From Verrucomicrobia bacterium UBA6775 (GTDB lineage Bacteria; Verrucomicrobiota; Verrucomicrobiia; Limisphaerales; UBA1096): a DNA stretch of 33,021 nt. The notes under the pieces were generated by a model. That model saw only the letters and a list, made by a program, of their open reading frames with translations, did no database searches and had not been told where the DNA came from. The DNA lies in NCBI GenBank assembly GCA_002453165.1, contig DKGH01000205.1:1-33021 (forward strand), in the 5' to 3' direction. This document shows, one piece after another, positions 21,874 to 30,514 of the stretch. Every line of letters begins with the position of its first letter. Within the stretch, counting starts at the first letter, position 1. Made by a program: the position numbers and the translations under genes.

Positions 21874-24837
21874 TTACTCCTTGGTTAAAACTTCGTCGAG
21901 ATTGAGAATGGCACTGGCCACGGTCGTCCACGCGGCGTGCCTGGCCGTGTCAACGGATTCGTCGCGCTTGGCCTCGCCAAACTTCAGCAGATCCTCCGCG
22001 CGTTTCTTGTCGGCGGTGAACTCCTTGAGTTGGCTGTCGTAAAGATTGCGGAATACGTGCTTGCGCAGGTCATCCGCCGGGCGGGAGGTCGTCAGCAGGA
22101 AGGCGTAGTCGAGCTGCGAGTCGAAGTCCTCCCCACCCTGCTGCAAGACACGCTGCGCAAGCACCCTTGCAGCCTCGACGAACTGCACGTCGTTCATTGT
22201 CACCAACGCCTGCATCGGCGTGTTGGTGCGCGGCCGCTGGATCACGCATTTCTCGCGGGTCGGCGCGTCGAAGGCCACCATGTTTGGCATCGGCGCGGAG
22301 CGTTTCCAGTAGGTGTACATCGAGCGCCGGTATAGTTTCTGTTCGTTGTCGCGCTTGTAAAAAAGCCCGCCGTTGAGTGCGACCTCGTTCCAGATGCGCG
22401 GGGGCTGATACGGCTTCACGCTGGGGCCGCCGATCTTGCCGTTGAGGATGCCGCTCACCGAGAGTGCGTTGTCACGGATGAACTCACCCTGCAACCGGAA
22501 ACGCGGTGCGCGGGAGAGGTAAACGTTTTGCGGATCTTGTGCCAGTTTTTCACGGGTCGCAGCGGATACCTGACGGTACGTGGCCGACATGAGCATCTGC
22601 TTGAGGACGCGCTTTACGTTCCAGCCACTGTCGGCAAAGTCGCGTGACAAATAATCCAACAGTCCCGGGTGGCTTGGCAGTTCGCCGCGTGTGCCAAAGT
22701 CGGCCACGGTGCTGACCAGCCCAGAACCGAACAGCATCGCCCAGTATCGATTCACCGCCACGCGGGAAGTCAGCGGATGATCGTCATCGGTGAGCCACTT
22801 GGCCAAGCTCAACCGTTTTTGCGGAGCGTCCTTGGGAAGGGACGGCAACACCTTGGGCACGTTCGGGAAAATCTCCTGATCCTTGATCGGCGAGGCGTAG
22901 TGACCACGGTTAAGCACGTAGGTTTTGCGCGGCTTGGCCAAGTCGCCCATCGTCATCACGGTGACGATGCCGTTGTTGTAGTCGTTGACCGATTTCTCGG
23001 CAGCCTTAATTTTTTCGTCGAGCTGCTTGGCCAAGGGCCAGACTGATTTCTCATAATACTCCCGCAGCTTGGCCACGTTCTCCGCGCTCAGCAAATCCTG
23101 ACCGAGGTTGGCCAACACCTCCTTCGGCAGACTCGACCCGCCAAGTTTGAAGTACATTCCGCCCTGGCCGCCGTTGTTCACGATCTTGATCAATAGGTGA
23201 TTGTCACCCTTGGCCAATTCCAATTCGGTCTTTTCCTGATCGGCAGCCGGCCCGCGGTTGGCGTTGTTTGCCAGAATTTGTTTGCCGTTGAGGAACACCT
23301 TGATGCCGTCGTCGCTGCCCAGCGAAACACCCACGGTCTGGGCGTTCGGCGACTTCACCGTGCGATAAAAATAGGAGGCACTTTTCTCAGGCAAACCGAT
23401 GGTGTGCACCTTGCCGTCCTCGTACTTGCGGGCCTCCCACTTTTTACCGCCGTATTCCTTTTTTAAATCGACCCCTTTTTCCGGGCCAAAATCCTTGTTG
23501 AACGCCTCGTTACTGTCCTTAGCACCGAAGCTGCCGAGGAACTGCCAGCCGCCGAGTTCCGGCGGGTACGGCACCTCGTCCACGCGATTATCGGCGATCC
23601 ATTCGTCCATCTCCTTCAACGTCGGCTTGGCCTTGGCCCGCTCAGCCTTGGCCTGCTCCACCGCCGCGCGGCGGTTCTCCAGTTCCCGGTTTTGCATCAT
23701 GGTCGGCACCTTGATCATCGGCGCGGAATTTCCGTTGCGAGTCTGCATACCCTTGTCCGAGTTGATATTGAAGTAGGCGTAAAACTGATAGTACTCCTTC
23801 TGCGAAATCGGATCGTATTTGTGATCGTGGCACTGCGCGCATTCCATCGTCAGACCAAGCCAGACATTGGAAGTCGTCTTGACCCGGTCAACGTTGTATT
23901 CTACCCGGTACTCTTCATCAATTGCCCCGCCCTCGTCGGTCGTGCCATGATTGCGGTTGAAGCCAGAAGCCACCTTCTGGGCAAGCGTGGCATTCTCCAG
24001 TTGATCACCGGCCAATTGCTCAACGGTAAAATCATCAAATCGCTTGTTGTCGTTGTAGGCGTCGATCGTCCAGTCACGCCAAGGCCACATGAAACGCACG
24101 CCGTCGTCATGGAAAACGCTTGAGTCACCGTACCGCGCGGCATCCATCCATGCCAAAGTCATCCGTTCCCCATAACGCTCACTAGCAAGCAATGAGTCGA
24201 CAAGTTTTTCATATGCGTTTGGATCAGTATCGTTAACGAATCGCTCTACCTCCTCAGGTGATGGCGGCAAACCAGTCAGATCGAAGCAAACACGGCGGAT
24301 CAAAGTGCGACGATCCGCCTGCTTAGACGGCTTCAAACCCTGCTTTTCCATCTTCGCGAGCGTGTAAAAATCTATCGAGTTTTTAGGCCAGGATTTTTGC
24401 TGCACCTTAGGCAGGTTCGAGGTTTTAGGAGTCACGAAAGCCCAGTGATCTTCCCAGACAGCCCCCTCTTTGATCCATTTCTCAATCAACGCAATCTCCC
24501 CGATAGACATCTCCAATTTGCTTTCAGGTGGAGGCATAAGTTCATCTTTGTCATGCGTAATAATTCGCTGAAAAAGAAGACTTTCCGCTGGCTTACCCGG
24601 AACGACGATTCGGTCCTCATCATCTCCACTAAACAACCCCTCAAGCGTATCCAACCGCAGATCAGCCTTACGATGCTTCTCGTCAGGTCCGTGGCATTGT
24701 ACACAGTGATGTGATAGCAGCGGGCGCACATCAATGCCGAATCGCACTGTACCCGACTTGGCTGCATGAACTTCGCCAAGCGCAATTACCGCGGCTAAGT
24801 TCATCAAAAAGTAAATCCTTTTGGCAAAAAAACTCAT
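21874..24837 (-). CDS. Planctomycete-type cytochrome, DUF1549/DUF1553
   Basis: 987 aa from the ATG at 24837 (a GTG two codons earlier is possible). A signal peptide (LMNLAAVIALGEVHA) is followed by a PSCyt1 haem site CVQCHG (with GPDEKHRKADLRLD), DUF1549 (FVNDTDPNAYEKLVDSLLASERYGERM, AWMDAARYGDS), and a second CxxCH in ECAQCHDHKYDPISQKEYY. A beta-rich insert with VSLGSDDGIKVFLNGKQI resembles a PA14/discoidin-like carbohydrate-type module. DUF1553 closes the protein (TSRVAVNRYWAMLFGSGLV, FADSGWNVKRVLKQMLMSATYRQ). Biochemical role unknown; exported haem protein by sequence. Four exact palindrome copies are read as LAKW, LAKP, LAKQ and LAKG. Confidence 0.92.
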   Translation of the reverse strand: MSFFAKRIYFLMNLAAVIALGEVHAAKSGTVRFGIDVRPLLSHHCVQCHGPDEKHRKADLRLDTLEGLFSGDDEDRIVVPGKPAESLLFQRIITHDKDELMPPPESKLEMSIGEIALIEKWIKEGAVWEDHWAFVTPKTSNLPKVQQKSWPKNSIDFYTLAKMEKQGLKPSKQADRRTLIRRVCFDLTGLPPSPEEVERFVNDTDPNAYEKLVDSLLASERYGERMTLAWMDAARYGDSSVFHDDGVRFMWPWRDWTIDAYNDNKRFDDFTVEQLAGDQLENATLAQKVASGFNRNHGTTDEGGAIDEEYRVEYNVDRVKTTSNVWLGLTMECAQCHDHKYDPISQKEYYQFYAYFNINSDKGMQTRNGNSAPMIKVPTMMQNRELENRRAAVEQAKAERAKAKPTLKEMDEWIADNRVDEVPYPPELGGWQFLGSFGAKDSNEAFNKDFGPEKGVDLKKEYGGKKWEARKYEDGKVHTIGLPEKSASYFYRTVKSPNAQTVGVSLGSDDGIKVFLNGKQILANNANRGPAADQEKTELELAKGDNHLLIKIVNNGGQGGMYFKLGGSSLPKEVLANLGQDLLSAENVAKLREYYEKSVWPLAKQLDEKIKAAEKSVNDYNNGIVTVMTMGDLAKPRKTYVLNRGHYASPIKDQEIFPNVPKVLPSLPKDAPQKRLSLAKWLTDDDHPLTSRVAVNRYWAMLFGSGLVSTVADFGTRGELPSHPGLLDYLSRDFADSGWNVKRVLKQMLMSATYRQVSAATREKLAQDPQNVYLSRAPRFRLQGEFIRDNALSVSGILNGKIGGPSVKPYQPPRIWNEVALNGGLFYKRDNEQKLYRRSMYTYWKRSAPMPNMVAFDAPTREKCVIQRPRTNTPMQALVTMNDVQFVEAARVLAQRVLQQGGEDFDSQLDYAFLLTTSRPADDLRKHVFRNLYDSQLKEFTADKKRAEDLLKFGEAKRDESVDTARHAAWTTVASAILNLDEVLTKE

Positions 24838-24903
24838 GAACACAGAAAGCTATAATAACTCCTAAGCGAAAAATCTGAGGAAAAAGTGCCTTCAAAAATC
24901 AAC

Positions 24904-24931
24904 AAAATCAAGTCCATGTTGACTCGATTTT
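24904..24931 (-). terminator. Stem-loop after the L,D-transpeptidase pseudogene
   Basis: AAAATCGAGTC and GACTTGATTTT on the minus strand form an 11-bp stem (one G-U pair) with a 6-nt loop, followed by a T-rich tract (GTTGATTTTTG). It starts 30 nt downstream of the pseudogene's ancestral stop at 24961, where a terminator would be expected. Confidence 0.5.
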
Positions 24932-24960
24932 GAGCGTTTTATTCGAAAAACAGGCACCAA

Positions 24961-25630
24961 TTACTCTTTTCCCACGCCAAACTCGCAAACGAATTCAGCA
25001 CCGATCATTTCGTAAAGTTCCTGCTCCCAGGGATCCCGGGGATCTCGATGCGCATGGTTTTCATTCGCATAACGAAGGGCGAAACAATGGCCATTACGTT
25101 TTCGATGCCAACCTCGGAAACCATCAGGAACACCTCCCCAGTCCCGGCATCCCCAATCGGGATGCTGCCGATCGTTGCCGAATTGTCGTTAATGAAAGTG
25201 TCAAATCCTAGCCGATCTCGGCCATCGGCACGGCCCATGTCGAATGTGCAGGGATAATCCAGCTTCATTAAAAGTGAAACTGGCTGTTTGGGTTGAGGTA
25301 TTCGATCATATAAATCCCTTCCGGAATCTACCCGTCCCCCTCCCGTAACTTCGGCCCCGGTCCACCGCTTAACTCAGTGAACGAGTAACTCTTAATCAAT
25401 TCCAGTTCACCCGATTTTATTCGCCCCCAGACCTCAAGCGATCGCTCCTCCTTTAGCCCGAGTAAAACCAGTCCGCTCCATTTGCCGTCATCGAACGCAA
25501 ACGTGCTACTCGAACGAATCTCCGCAACCGCCTGCCCGGTCGAATTCGATCGAGTCAGTTTTACCCAGACCGGTCCACCAAAAACGAAAAGCGAAAGGAC
25601 CGCTAACAGGATAACAAGAAACCAAGCCAT
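24961..25630 (-). pseudogene. Decayed YafK/YkuD-type L,D-transpeptidase
   Basis: The fragments join into one family member: a membrane anchor (MAWFLVILLAVLSLFVF), SLEVWGRI...LIKSYSFTELSGGPGPKLREGDG, a TAG stop at 25328-25330, then IPEGIYMIEYLNPNSQFHF in the same frame. A frameshift near 25267 leads to MKLDYPCTFD...IGSIPIGD...VGIENVMAIVSP, and a second one near 25038 to DPWEQELYEMIGAEF ending in TAA at 24961. The order SGxxGPKLREGD, PEGIY, LNPNS, YP, IG.IPIGD is that of YafK-like L,D-transpeptidases. The catalytic His is now Asn (FIND for FIHG) and the catalytic Cys is Ser (IGSIPIGD for IGCxPxGD), each one base change away. It starts 20 nt after the VapC stop. Confidence 0.82.
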
Positions 25631-25649
25631 CTTGTTTTTTTGAAAACAG

Positions 25650-26048
25650 TCACCTTCGCGCGTCAATGGTTTTCACGTCGTGATATCTCAGAATACGCCG
25701 GTCAGCCGTTACCAACGTCAGCCCATGCGCCCGGGCTGTGGAGACGAGAATCCGGTCCGCCGGGTTGCGGTGAAATTTACCCGGCAACTGATACGCCCCA
25801 AGCGCCACCTCGCGCGAAAGACCAATCTCCTCGCAGCGCAGCGCCTCGAGGGATCGCGTGATCCATTCTTCCAAATCGGCAGAAATGCCGAGTAGCCCAT
25901 GCTCGATCAACCGGGCGATTTCCAATGTCGATGTCGTCGATACGTACATCCGGTCAGCCTTACTTATTTGACCGCGAGTTCGACGTCCGATTTTGTCCGG
26001 TTCCTCCTGCGACCAAATCCAGACGTGCGTGTCAATGAGCGGGCTCAT
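25650..26048 (-). CDS. VapC-type PIN-domain toxin
   Basis: 132 aa. PIN domains are small Mg-dependent RNases. The acidic residues are in place: Asp6 in PLIDTHVW, Glu43 in STLEIARL, Asp98 in HRNPADRILVSTA and Asp116 in LVTADRRIL. It therefore looks catalytically intact. The start overlaps the antitoxin stop by 4 nt (ATGA), the usual coupling for such pairs. VapC is the nearest type (PIN with Phd/VapB partner); the target RNA cannot be told from sequence. Confidence 0.88.
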   Translation of the reverse strand: MSPLIDTHVWIWSQEEPDKIGRRTRGQISKADRMYVSTTSTLEIARLIEHGLLGISADLEEWITRSLEALRCEEIGLSREVALGAYQLPGKFHRNPADRILVSTARAHGLTLVTADRRILRYHDVKTIDARR

Positions 26049-26236
26049 TTTAGCATTTCCCAGTCATCCGAAAAATCAGTCCCCACAATATCGCCAATTA
26101 TTTTCATGCTCCCCTTCATCGTGCCGAACTTCCGGGGCGGAGGGTCGTCTTCGCAGACCGATTCAATCTTTGCTAGCGGCTTGCCACGGCGCGTCACCAT
26201 CACGGGTTCACGGATGCGCTGGGCCTCACTCAACAC
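26045..26236 (-). CDS. Phd/YefM-like antitoxin, start region apparently altered
   Basis: The open frame from a GTG at 26236 gives 63 aa: SEAQRIREPVMVTRRGKPLAKIE, the typical second half of a Phd/YefM DNA-binding domain, then a C-terminal toxin-binding tail (GDIVGTDFSDDWEMLK). Upstream in the same frame the DNA still reads ISEFKAKCIAV, the expected start of the family, but without an ATG. The ATG at 26282 (MKTDSDI...) is one base out of frame. Either translation uses CTG at 26269 or another rare start, or a 1-base indel broke the 5' end. It is paired with the VapC gene. Confidence 0.7.
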   Translation of the reverse strand: MLSEAQRIREPVMVTRRGKPLAKIESVCEDDPPPRKFGTMKGSMKIIGDIVGTDFSDDWEMLK

Positions 26237-26282
26237 AGCGATGCACTTGGCCTTGAACTCCGATATCAGAATCGGTCTTCAT

Positions 26283-26653
26283 GGATTCAAGTCGACCTAG
26301 TCACTTGACCAAGTCAAACCACTGTTTCACTACGCTTGGCCAATCGCTTGGTTTGTAACTTCAAACTTAGGGTAAATCCTAAATCCTAATTTCGAAATTC
26401 AAATTTTGAAAAACTCCTCTGCGTTGCTCAGCGGCTCTGCGTGCTCTGTGTTTAAAAAAACGCCCGGCGACGTTTGCACTCCTGGCCTTTTTTTTCAGGG
26501 TCTAAATGATCTGTGAAAATCGTTGAAATCTGTGTCTCGTTTTGGCCGGCCAGGCCCAAATGCCAGCCCGAGGTCGACTGGGAACAGCCGTCCCTACCTC
26601 GTCACGGATGAATTTCGGCGTTCGGTGCTGCCACCCGCTTTGCCAAGCGGGGG
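26283..26653. other. Gene-free region rich in small repeats
   Basis: About 370 nt without a supported gene. It contains one TTGGCCAA (26336-26343) followed by a decayed second unit; an A/T-rich stretch of short related words (TAAATCCTAAATCCTAAT, TTTCGAAATTCAAATTTTG) around 26370-26410; a CTCTGCGT/CTCTGTGT-type triplet repeat at 26415-26455; and the decayed hairpin copy at 26574-26598. It looks like a sink for dispersed elements between the toxin-antitoxin locus and the DUF1552 operon. Confidence 0.5.
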
Positions 26654-28006
26654 TTAAACCAACAATTCGGGAAGGTGGCCGGTGCTGTCGGCGAAGCGGT
26701 TGGTGACCCCGGTTTGTTTGAGCATGGTGGCGAACACGTTGGCGAACGGCGTGTCCTCCCCGTACTTGAGGTACCGTCCATGCTTGAAGCCAAGGCCGCG
26801 ACCGCCGGCGAGCACAAGCGGGTAATTCTTGTTCGTGTGCGTGGTGCTGTTGCTGCAGCCGTAGATGATGGTGGTCTGGTCGAGCAATGTTGCATCGCTC
26901 TCCGGGCCAGCCGGGGTGTTGCGCATGCGATCGAGAAAAGTCACGAATTGCTCCGCGAGGAAACGATCCCACTTGCCCAGAGCCTCGGCGCCCTCGGCCT
27001 TGTTCCAATCGTGGGCCAGACCGTGAAGGTGCTTTCCGATGCCAAGCAGCTGCGGGAACTTGCCGCCCAACGTAGTCGCGTCTCCCATGCTGGCGATCTG
27101 GTAGGTGGCCACGCGGGTTGAGTCGGTCATAAACGCAAGATGCATCAACTCGTACATGGTCGCCACGTACTCGGTTGGCACTTTTGAGTCGGCGTCAAGT
27201 TGAAGTCGTTCGCGGTCGGCATCGTTCAAGCCCGGCTTGGGAATGTCGATCCACTGCTGTGCGCGGGCGACCCGTTTTTCGACCTGCCGGACTGAGTCGA
27301 GGTATTCGTCAAATTTTTGCTGGTCGAACTTGCCCAATCGGCGGCGTAGTTTGCCGGCGTCTTCCATGACAAGATCGAGCAGGCTGCCGCTGCTCTTTAA
27401 TCGGCGGCGGTAGCGACGGGTGTCGGGATCGCCTGCCCCGAAAAAACGATCGAAAATTTGCTGCGGCTGATTGAGCGCGGGGATCGGTCGGCCGTGCCGA
27501 TTGTAGGATAGCGTACTGGAACGGGTGGGCTCCCCCACACCGCCATCGGTCGACATCACGAGCGAGTCGAACCGGGTTTGGCCGGCGAAGTGTTCCGCGG
27601 CAACCTGATCCATCGACTGGGTGTTGTGCAGGTCACGACTCAAAAGGTCGCAACCGGTCAAAAATGTATCCCCGCTGTCGTGCCCACCGATCTTGCGCAC
27701 CTCGGGGTGAGACAGTCCACCGAGGACAGTCACGTTTTCCCGATGCGCCTCGAGCGGCTGCAGACTTTTGTTGAACGTGAACTCGCGCCCCTCGCCATTG
27801 GGGAACCAACCCCACTCGGCCTTCTCACTTTCCCCCCCCTGAATGGACACGCCGAAGGGAAAGTAAACCGCAGCAAGACGGCGGGGCTCGGCCACTGGGG
27901 CGGCCTTGGCCATCGCGTGGAGTGCCGGCAACGCCAGCGCCACACCTGTGCCACGCAAAAAGGAACGGCGATCAAGCTGCCACGACTTGGATACAATACG
28001 GCTCAT
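26654..28006 (-). CDS. DUF1552 Tat-exported protein
   Basis: 450 aa. A Tat signal (DRRSFLRGTGVALALPALHAMA) starts the protein. Then RRLAAVYFPFGVS, GLSHPEVRKIGGHDSGDTFLTG, MDQVAAEHFAGQTRFDSLVMS, and YGCSNSTTHTNKNYPLVLAGGRGLGFKHGRYLKY mark DUF1552, a family of unknown function common in Planctomycetes and Verrucomicrobia and normally adjacent to DUF1587/1592-type cytochromes, as here (7-nt gap). It is distantly similar in pattern to DUF1501. An exported partner of the upstream cytochrome is the best inference; no catalytic residues are known to me. Confidence 0.9.
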   Translation of the reverse strand: MSRIVSKSWQLDRRSFLRGTGVALALPALHAMAKAAPVAEPRRLAAVYFPFGVSIQGGESEKAEWGWFPNGEGREFTFNKSLQPLEAHRENVTVLGGLSHPEVRKIGGHDSGDTFLTGCDLLSRDLHNTQSMDQVAAEHFAGQTRFDSLVMSTDGGVGEPTRSSTLSYNRHGRPIPALNQPQQIFDRFFGAGDPDTRRYRRRLKSSGSLLDLVMEDAGKLRRRLGKFDQQKFDEYLDSVRQVEKRVARAQQWIDIPKPGLNDADRERLQLDADSKVPTEYVATMYELMHLAFMTDSTRVATYQIASMGDATTLGGKFPQLLGIGKHLHGLAHDWNKAEGAEALGKWDRFLAEQFVTFLDRMRNTPAGPESDATLLDQTTIIYGCSNSTTHTNKNYPLVLAGGRGLGFKHGRYLKYGEDTPFANVFATMLKQTGVTNRFADSTGHLPELLV

Positions 28007-28013
28007 TAGCTTT

Positions 28014-30488
28014 TTATTTCGTACGGAAAACCTCGCTTGTCACAATTGATCGAACCAAAGACTGCACTCGGAGACTATCGTCGGCGAAGCGACGGGTCAA
28101 CTCATCGATGTGTTTTTCGTCGGAAAACTCGAGCGACCGGCCAAGCGCATAGGTCAGCAGTTTCACCACAAACGCCCGAGCGAACTGCTCACGTCGCTCG
28201 GTGAGCAGATATTCCTTCAGCGCCTCCATGCCATCGACCTCGCGGCCATCCGGCAGCTTGGCCAAGGTCTCGAGGGGCAGCTTGATCAGCTTGCCATCCG
28301 GCAGTTTACGGGTGATCTCGGTACGCCATTGACCAAGCGCATCGTACTCCTCCATAGCCAACCCCCAGCCGTCGATGCCCCGGTGGCAGTCGGCACAGGC
28401 CGGATCGTTGTTGTGGTGCTTCAACTGCTCGCGAATGGACAGCTTGGCCAAGCCGGGTTCGGCTGTCTCCAACTCGGGCACATTGGGTGGCGGCGGATCC
28501 GGCGGGTCATCGAGCAGCCGTTCGCGCACAAACACCGCCCGCTTGATTATATGCGAGTCGCCGCCGGTCGACGCACCGAGCAGGATCGCGGACTGCGTAA
28601 GCAAACCGCCGCGCTTGGCCTTGGCCTCCGGAGGTTGGCGCTTGGTCGATACAGGGCGGAATGCACCACCGTGCACACCATCAAAACGATAGTGACGCGC
28701 AAGCGCATCGTTGAGCATCACAAAGTCAGAACGAATGAAGTTCTCCGCGCTGAGGTTTTGCCGGAGGATTTCTCCGAAAAATTCGACCGGCTCGCGGCGG
28801 ATCAATTCGCGAAGATGGTCGATCCGTTTACTGCGGCCGAACGCGGGGTACACCTTGGTGTCCACCTCCACACGATTCATGGCGTCGATGTCCAGCCACT
28901 GCTCCACGAACGTGTCGATGAATCGGTTCGACCGCTCGTCCGCCACCATCCGCGACACCTGCGCCGAGAGGGTTGCCTCGTCGAGAAGCGCACCACTGTC
29001 AGCCAGCCTACGAAGTTCATCGTCCGGCATGGTGTTCCAGAGGAAAAAAGAAAGGCGAGATGCCAACTCATGTGCAGTAAGCGGTCGTGATTCACCCGCT
29101 GCCGGTTCGAGAAGGTACAGGAAATCCGGAGCGACCAGCGCCATCACCAACGTTTCCCGCAGGGCACTTTCCAAATCAGGAAACTCGGAACGCAGTTTCC
29201 GGTAAAATCCTGCATATCGACGCACCTCCTTGCGGTTCACCGGCCGGCGCCATGCTCGGGAGAGAAACGACTTGAGCACCTTGCGGACATAGGCCTTCTC
29301 CCGTACCTCGCGTAGGTGCGACGGAAACAGAATTTGCCGATGTTCCTCCGGCGGCCATTGGTCGAAATACGGCCCCTCAAATTCCAGCCACTCCACGTGC
29401 AAGCGCGGATAGCCCTCGCCGTGCCCCCATATTTTTTTCTTTTTGCCATCCGCGCCGGTGATCTCCCGTTGCTGCGTTTTTCCGGTCTGCGAAAACTCAT
29501 CGTGGGCGTTGGATAACATCACCACTAACCCGGGGTACTTGCCCTGCCCCCGCACTGGTAACGGGAAATTCTCAATGCGGCCGACGAACTCCAGTTCATG
29601 TTCACCGGCCTCGTGCAGGTCGAGTTCGGCCAGCGTCTCCATGTCGACCAACGTGTCCGGCCGATACCCCACACGCACGCGCAGCCTCGGCACAGGCCCT
29701 TTTTTCTCCGGCAACTCGACACGCACGGCAGTCCGAATCCGAAATGCGCCCTGCTCTGGATAATCGTTTTTCATTCGAACGATGAACTGCCGATGACGAC
29801 CAAGATCATTCGCTCCTTGCACACCGTCCGGGAACCCACCGTCAGTACTTTTCGTAAATCGATGCCGGAACACTTTCGGCTCCTCGTCCGTGGTGATGAT
29901 CCGATCCAAAGCGGCCCGGGCGGCGGCGATGTAAAACTCCAATTGAATGTCGCTCATCTGTAGCGAGCTGCCATTATTCAACATACCGTCCGGCGAAACC
30001 CCGTCCGGTGGAAAGTCCCGCGTGTAATCCAACCGCACCCCGAGCAGGTCGCTTAGTGTGTTTTGGTACTCACTACGATTCAACCGGCGCACCACCACGC
30101 GTCCGCCCTTGCTTTGGCGCGACTTGACCGCACGCTCGATCGTCGGATTCAGCCAATCAAGGATCACCCGGCGCTCCTCCGCAGTCAGCTTGGGTTCATC
30201 CTCGGGCGGCATCTCGCCAAGATTGATCAGCGCACGAACCTCGTGCCACCGTTCCGCCGACCTCGGATCCTTCAGCAGGTCAGTCGACATCGTGTCAAGG
30301 CGCAGCTTTCCCTTCTGCTTTTCGGCGCCATGACAGCCGTAACAGCGCTTGGCCAAGACCGGCTTCACCTCACGCTCAAAATCCGGCAACGCTTCCGCTT
30401 GGCCAAGCACTAGGAGGGACCACGGAATACACAGAATACACGGAAGGAAGATCCTCCGGGCAATCGCTGTGTAAAATCCAAACTTCAT
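28014..30488 (-). CDS. Planctomycete-type cytochrome, DUF1587/DUF1592/DUF1588/DUF1585
   Basis: 824 aa. A signal peptide (about 1-33) is followed by haem site RCYGCHGAEKQKGKLRLD and DUF1587 (VVRRLNRSEYQNTLSDLLGV). DUF1592 contains RAWRRPVNRKEVRRYAGFY and SFFLWNTMPDDEL; DUF1588 has the second haem site CADCHRGIDGWGLAMEEYDALGQWR; DUF1585 contains FARAFVVKLLTYALGRSLEFSD. Function unknown; the arrangement predicts an exported two-haem protein. The signal peptide codons are built from a dispersed repeat (30420-30447) and a TTGGCCAAGCG copy (30399-30409), which is unusual. Between the panB-like gene (26-nt gap) and the DUF1552 gene, it is the middle of a three-gene operon. Confidence 0.92.
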   Translation of the reverse strand: MKFGFYTAIARRIFLPCILCIPWSLLVLGQAEALPDFEREVKPVLAKRCYGCHGAEKQKGKLRLDTMSTDLLKDPRSAERWHEVRALINLGEMPPEDEPKLTAEERRVILDWLNPTIERAVKSRQSKGGRVVVRRLNRSEYQNTLSDLLGVRLDYTRDFPPDGVSPDGMLNNGSSLQMSDIQLEFYIAAARAALDRIITTDEEPKVFRHRFTKSTDGGFPDGVQGANDLGRHRQFIVRMKNDYPEQGAFRIRTAVRVELPEKKGPVPRLRVRVGYRPDTLVDMETLAELDLHEAGEHELEFVGRIENFPLPVRGQGKYPGLVVMLSNAHDEFSQTGKTQQREITGADGKKKKIWGHGEGYPRLHVEWLEFEGPYFDQWPPEEHRQILFPSHLREVREKAYVRKVLKSFLSRAWRRPVNRKEVRRYAGFYRKLRSEFPDLESALRETLVMALVAPDFLYLLEPAAGESRPLTAHELASRLSFFLWNTMPDDELRRLADSGALLDEATLSAQVSRMVADERSNRFIDTFVEQWLDIDAMNRVEVDTKVYPAFGRSKRIDHLRELIRREPVEFFGEILRQNLSAENFIRSDFVMLNDALARHYRFDGVHGGAFRPVSTKRQPPEAKAKRGGLLTQSAILLGASTGGDSHIIKRAVFVRERLLDDPPDPPPPNVPELETAEPGLAKLSIREQLKHHNNDPACADCHRGIDGWGLAMEEYDALGQWRTEITRKLPDGKLIKLPLETLAKLPDGREVDGMEALKEYLLTERREQFARAFVVKLLTYALGRSLEFSDEKHIDELTRRFADDSLRVQSLVRSIVTSEVFRTK

Positions 30489-30513
30489 TTCCGTGCCTTC
30501 CGTGTATTCCGTG
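30420..30513. repeat. Inverted pair of an 18-bp repeat flanking a start codon
   Basis: CCTTCCGTGTATTCCGTG at 30496-30513 (plus strand) and its near-perfect inverse at 30430-30447 (17 of 18 matches) flank the ATG at 30488. The left copy continues for another half unit to 30420. In the minus-strand mRNA the two arms could pair with the start codon in a loop of about 48 nt. Confidence 0.7.
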
Positions 30514-30514
30514 A

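Noticed and set aside
24838..24870. TATTAT as -10 box of the DUF1549/DUF1553 gene
   Set aside because: TATTAT opposite about 24850-24857 is a good -10 word, but no acceptable -35 lies 16-18 bp upstream, so I did not list a promoter.
24930..25211. 93-codon plus-strand frame
   Set aside because: It runs antisense to the L,D-transpeptidase pseudogene, whose decayed motifs explain this stretch better.
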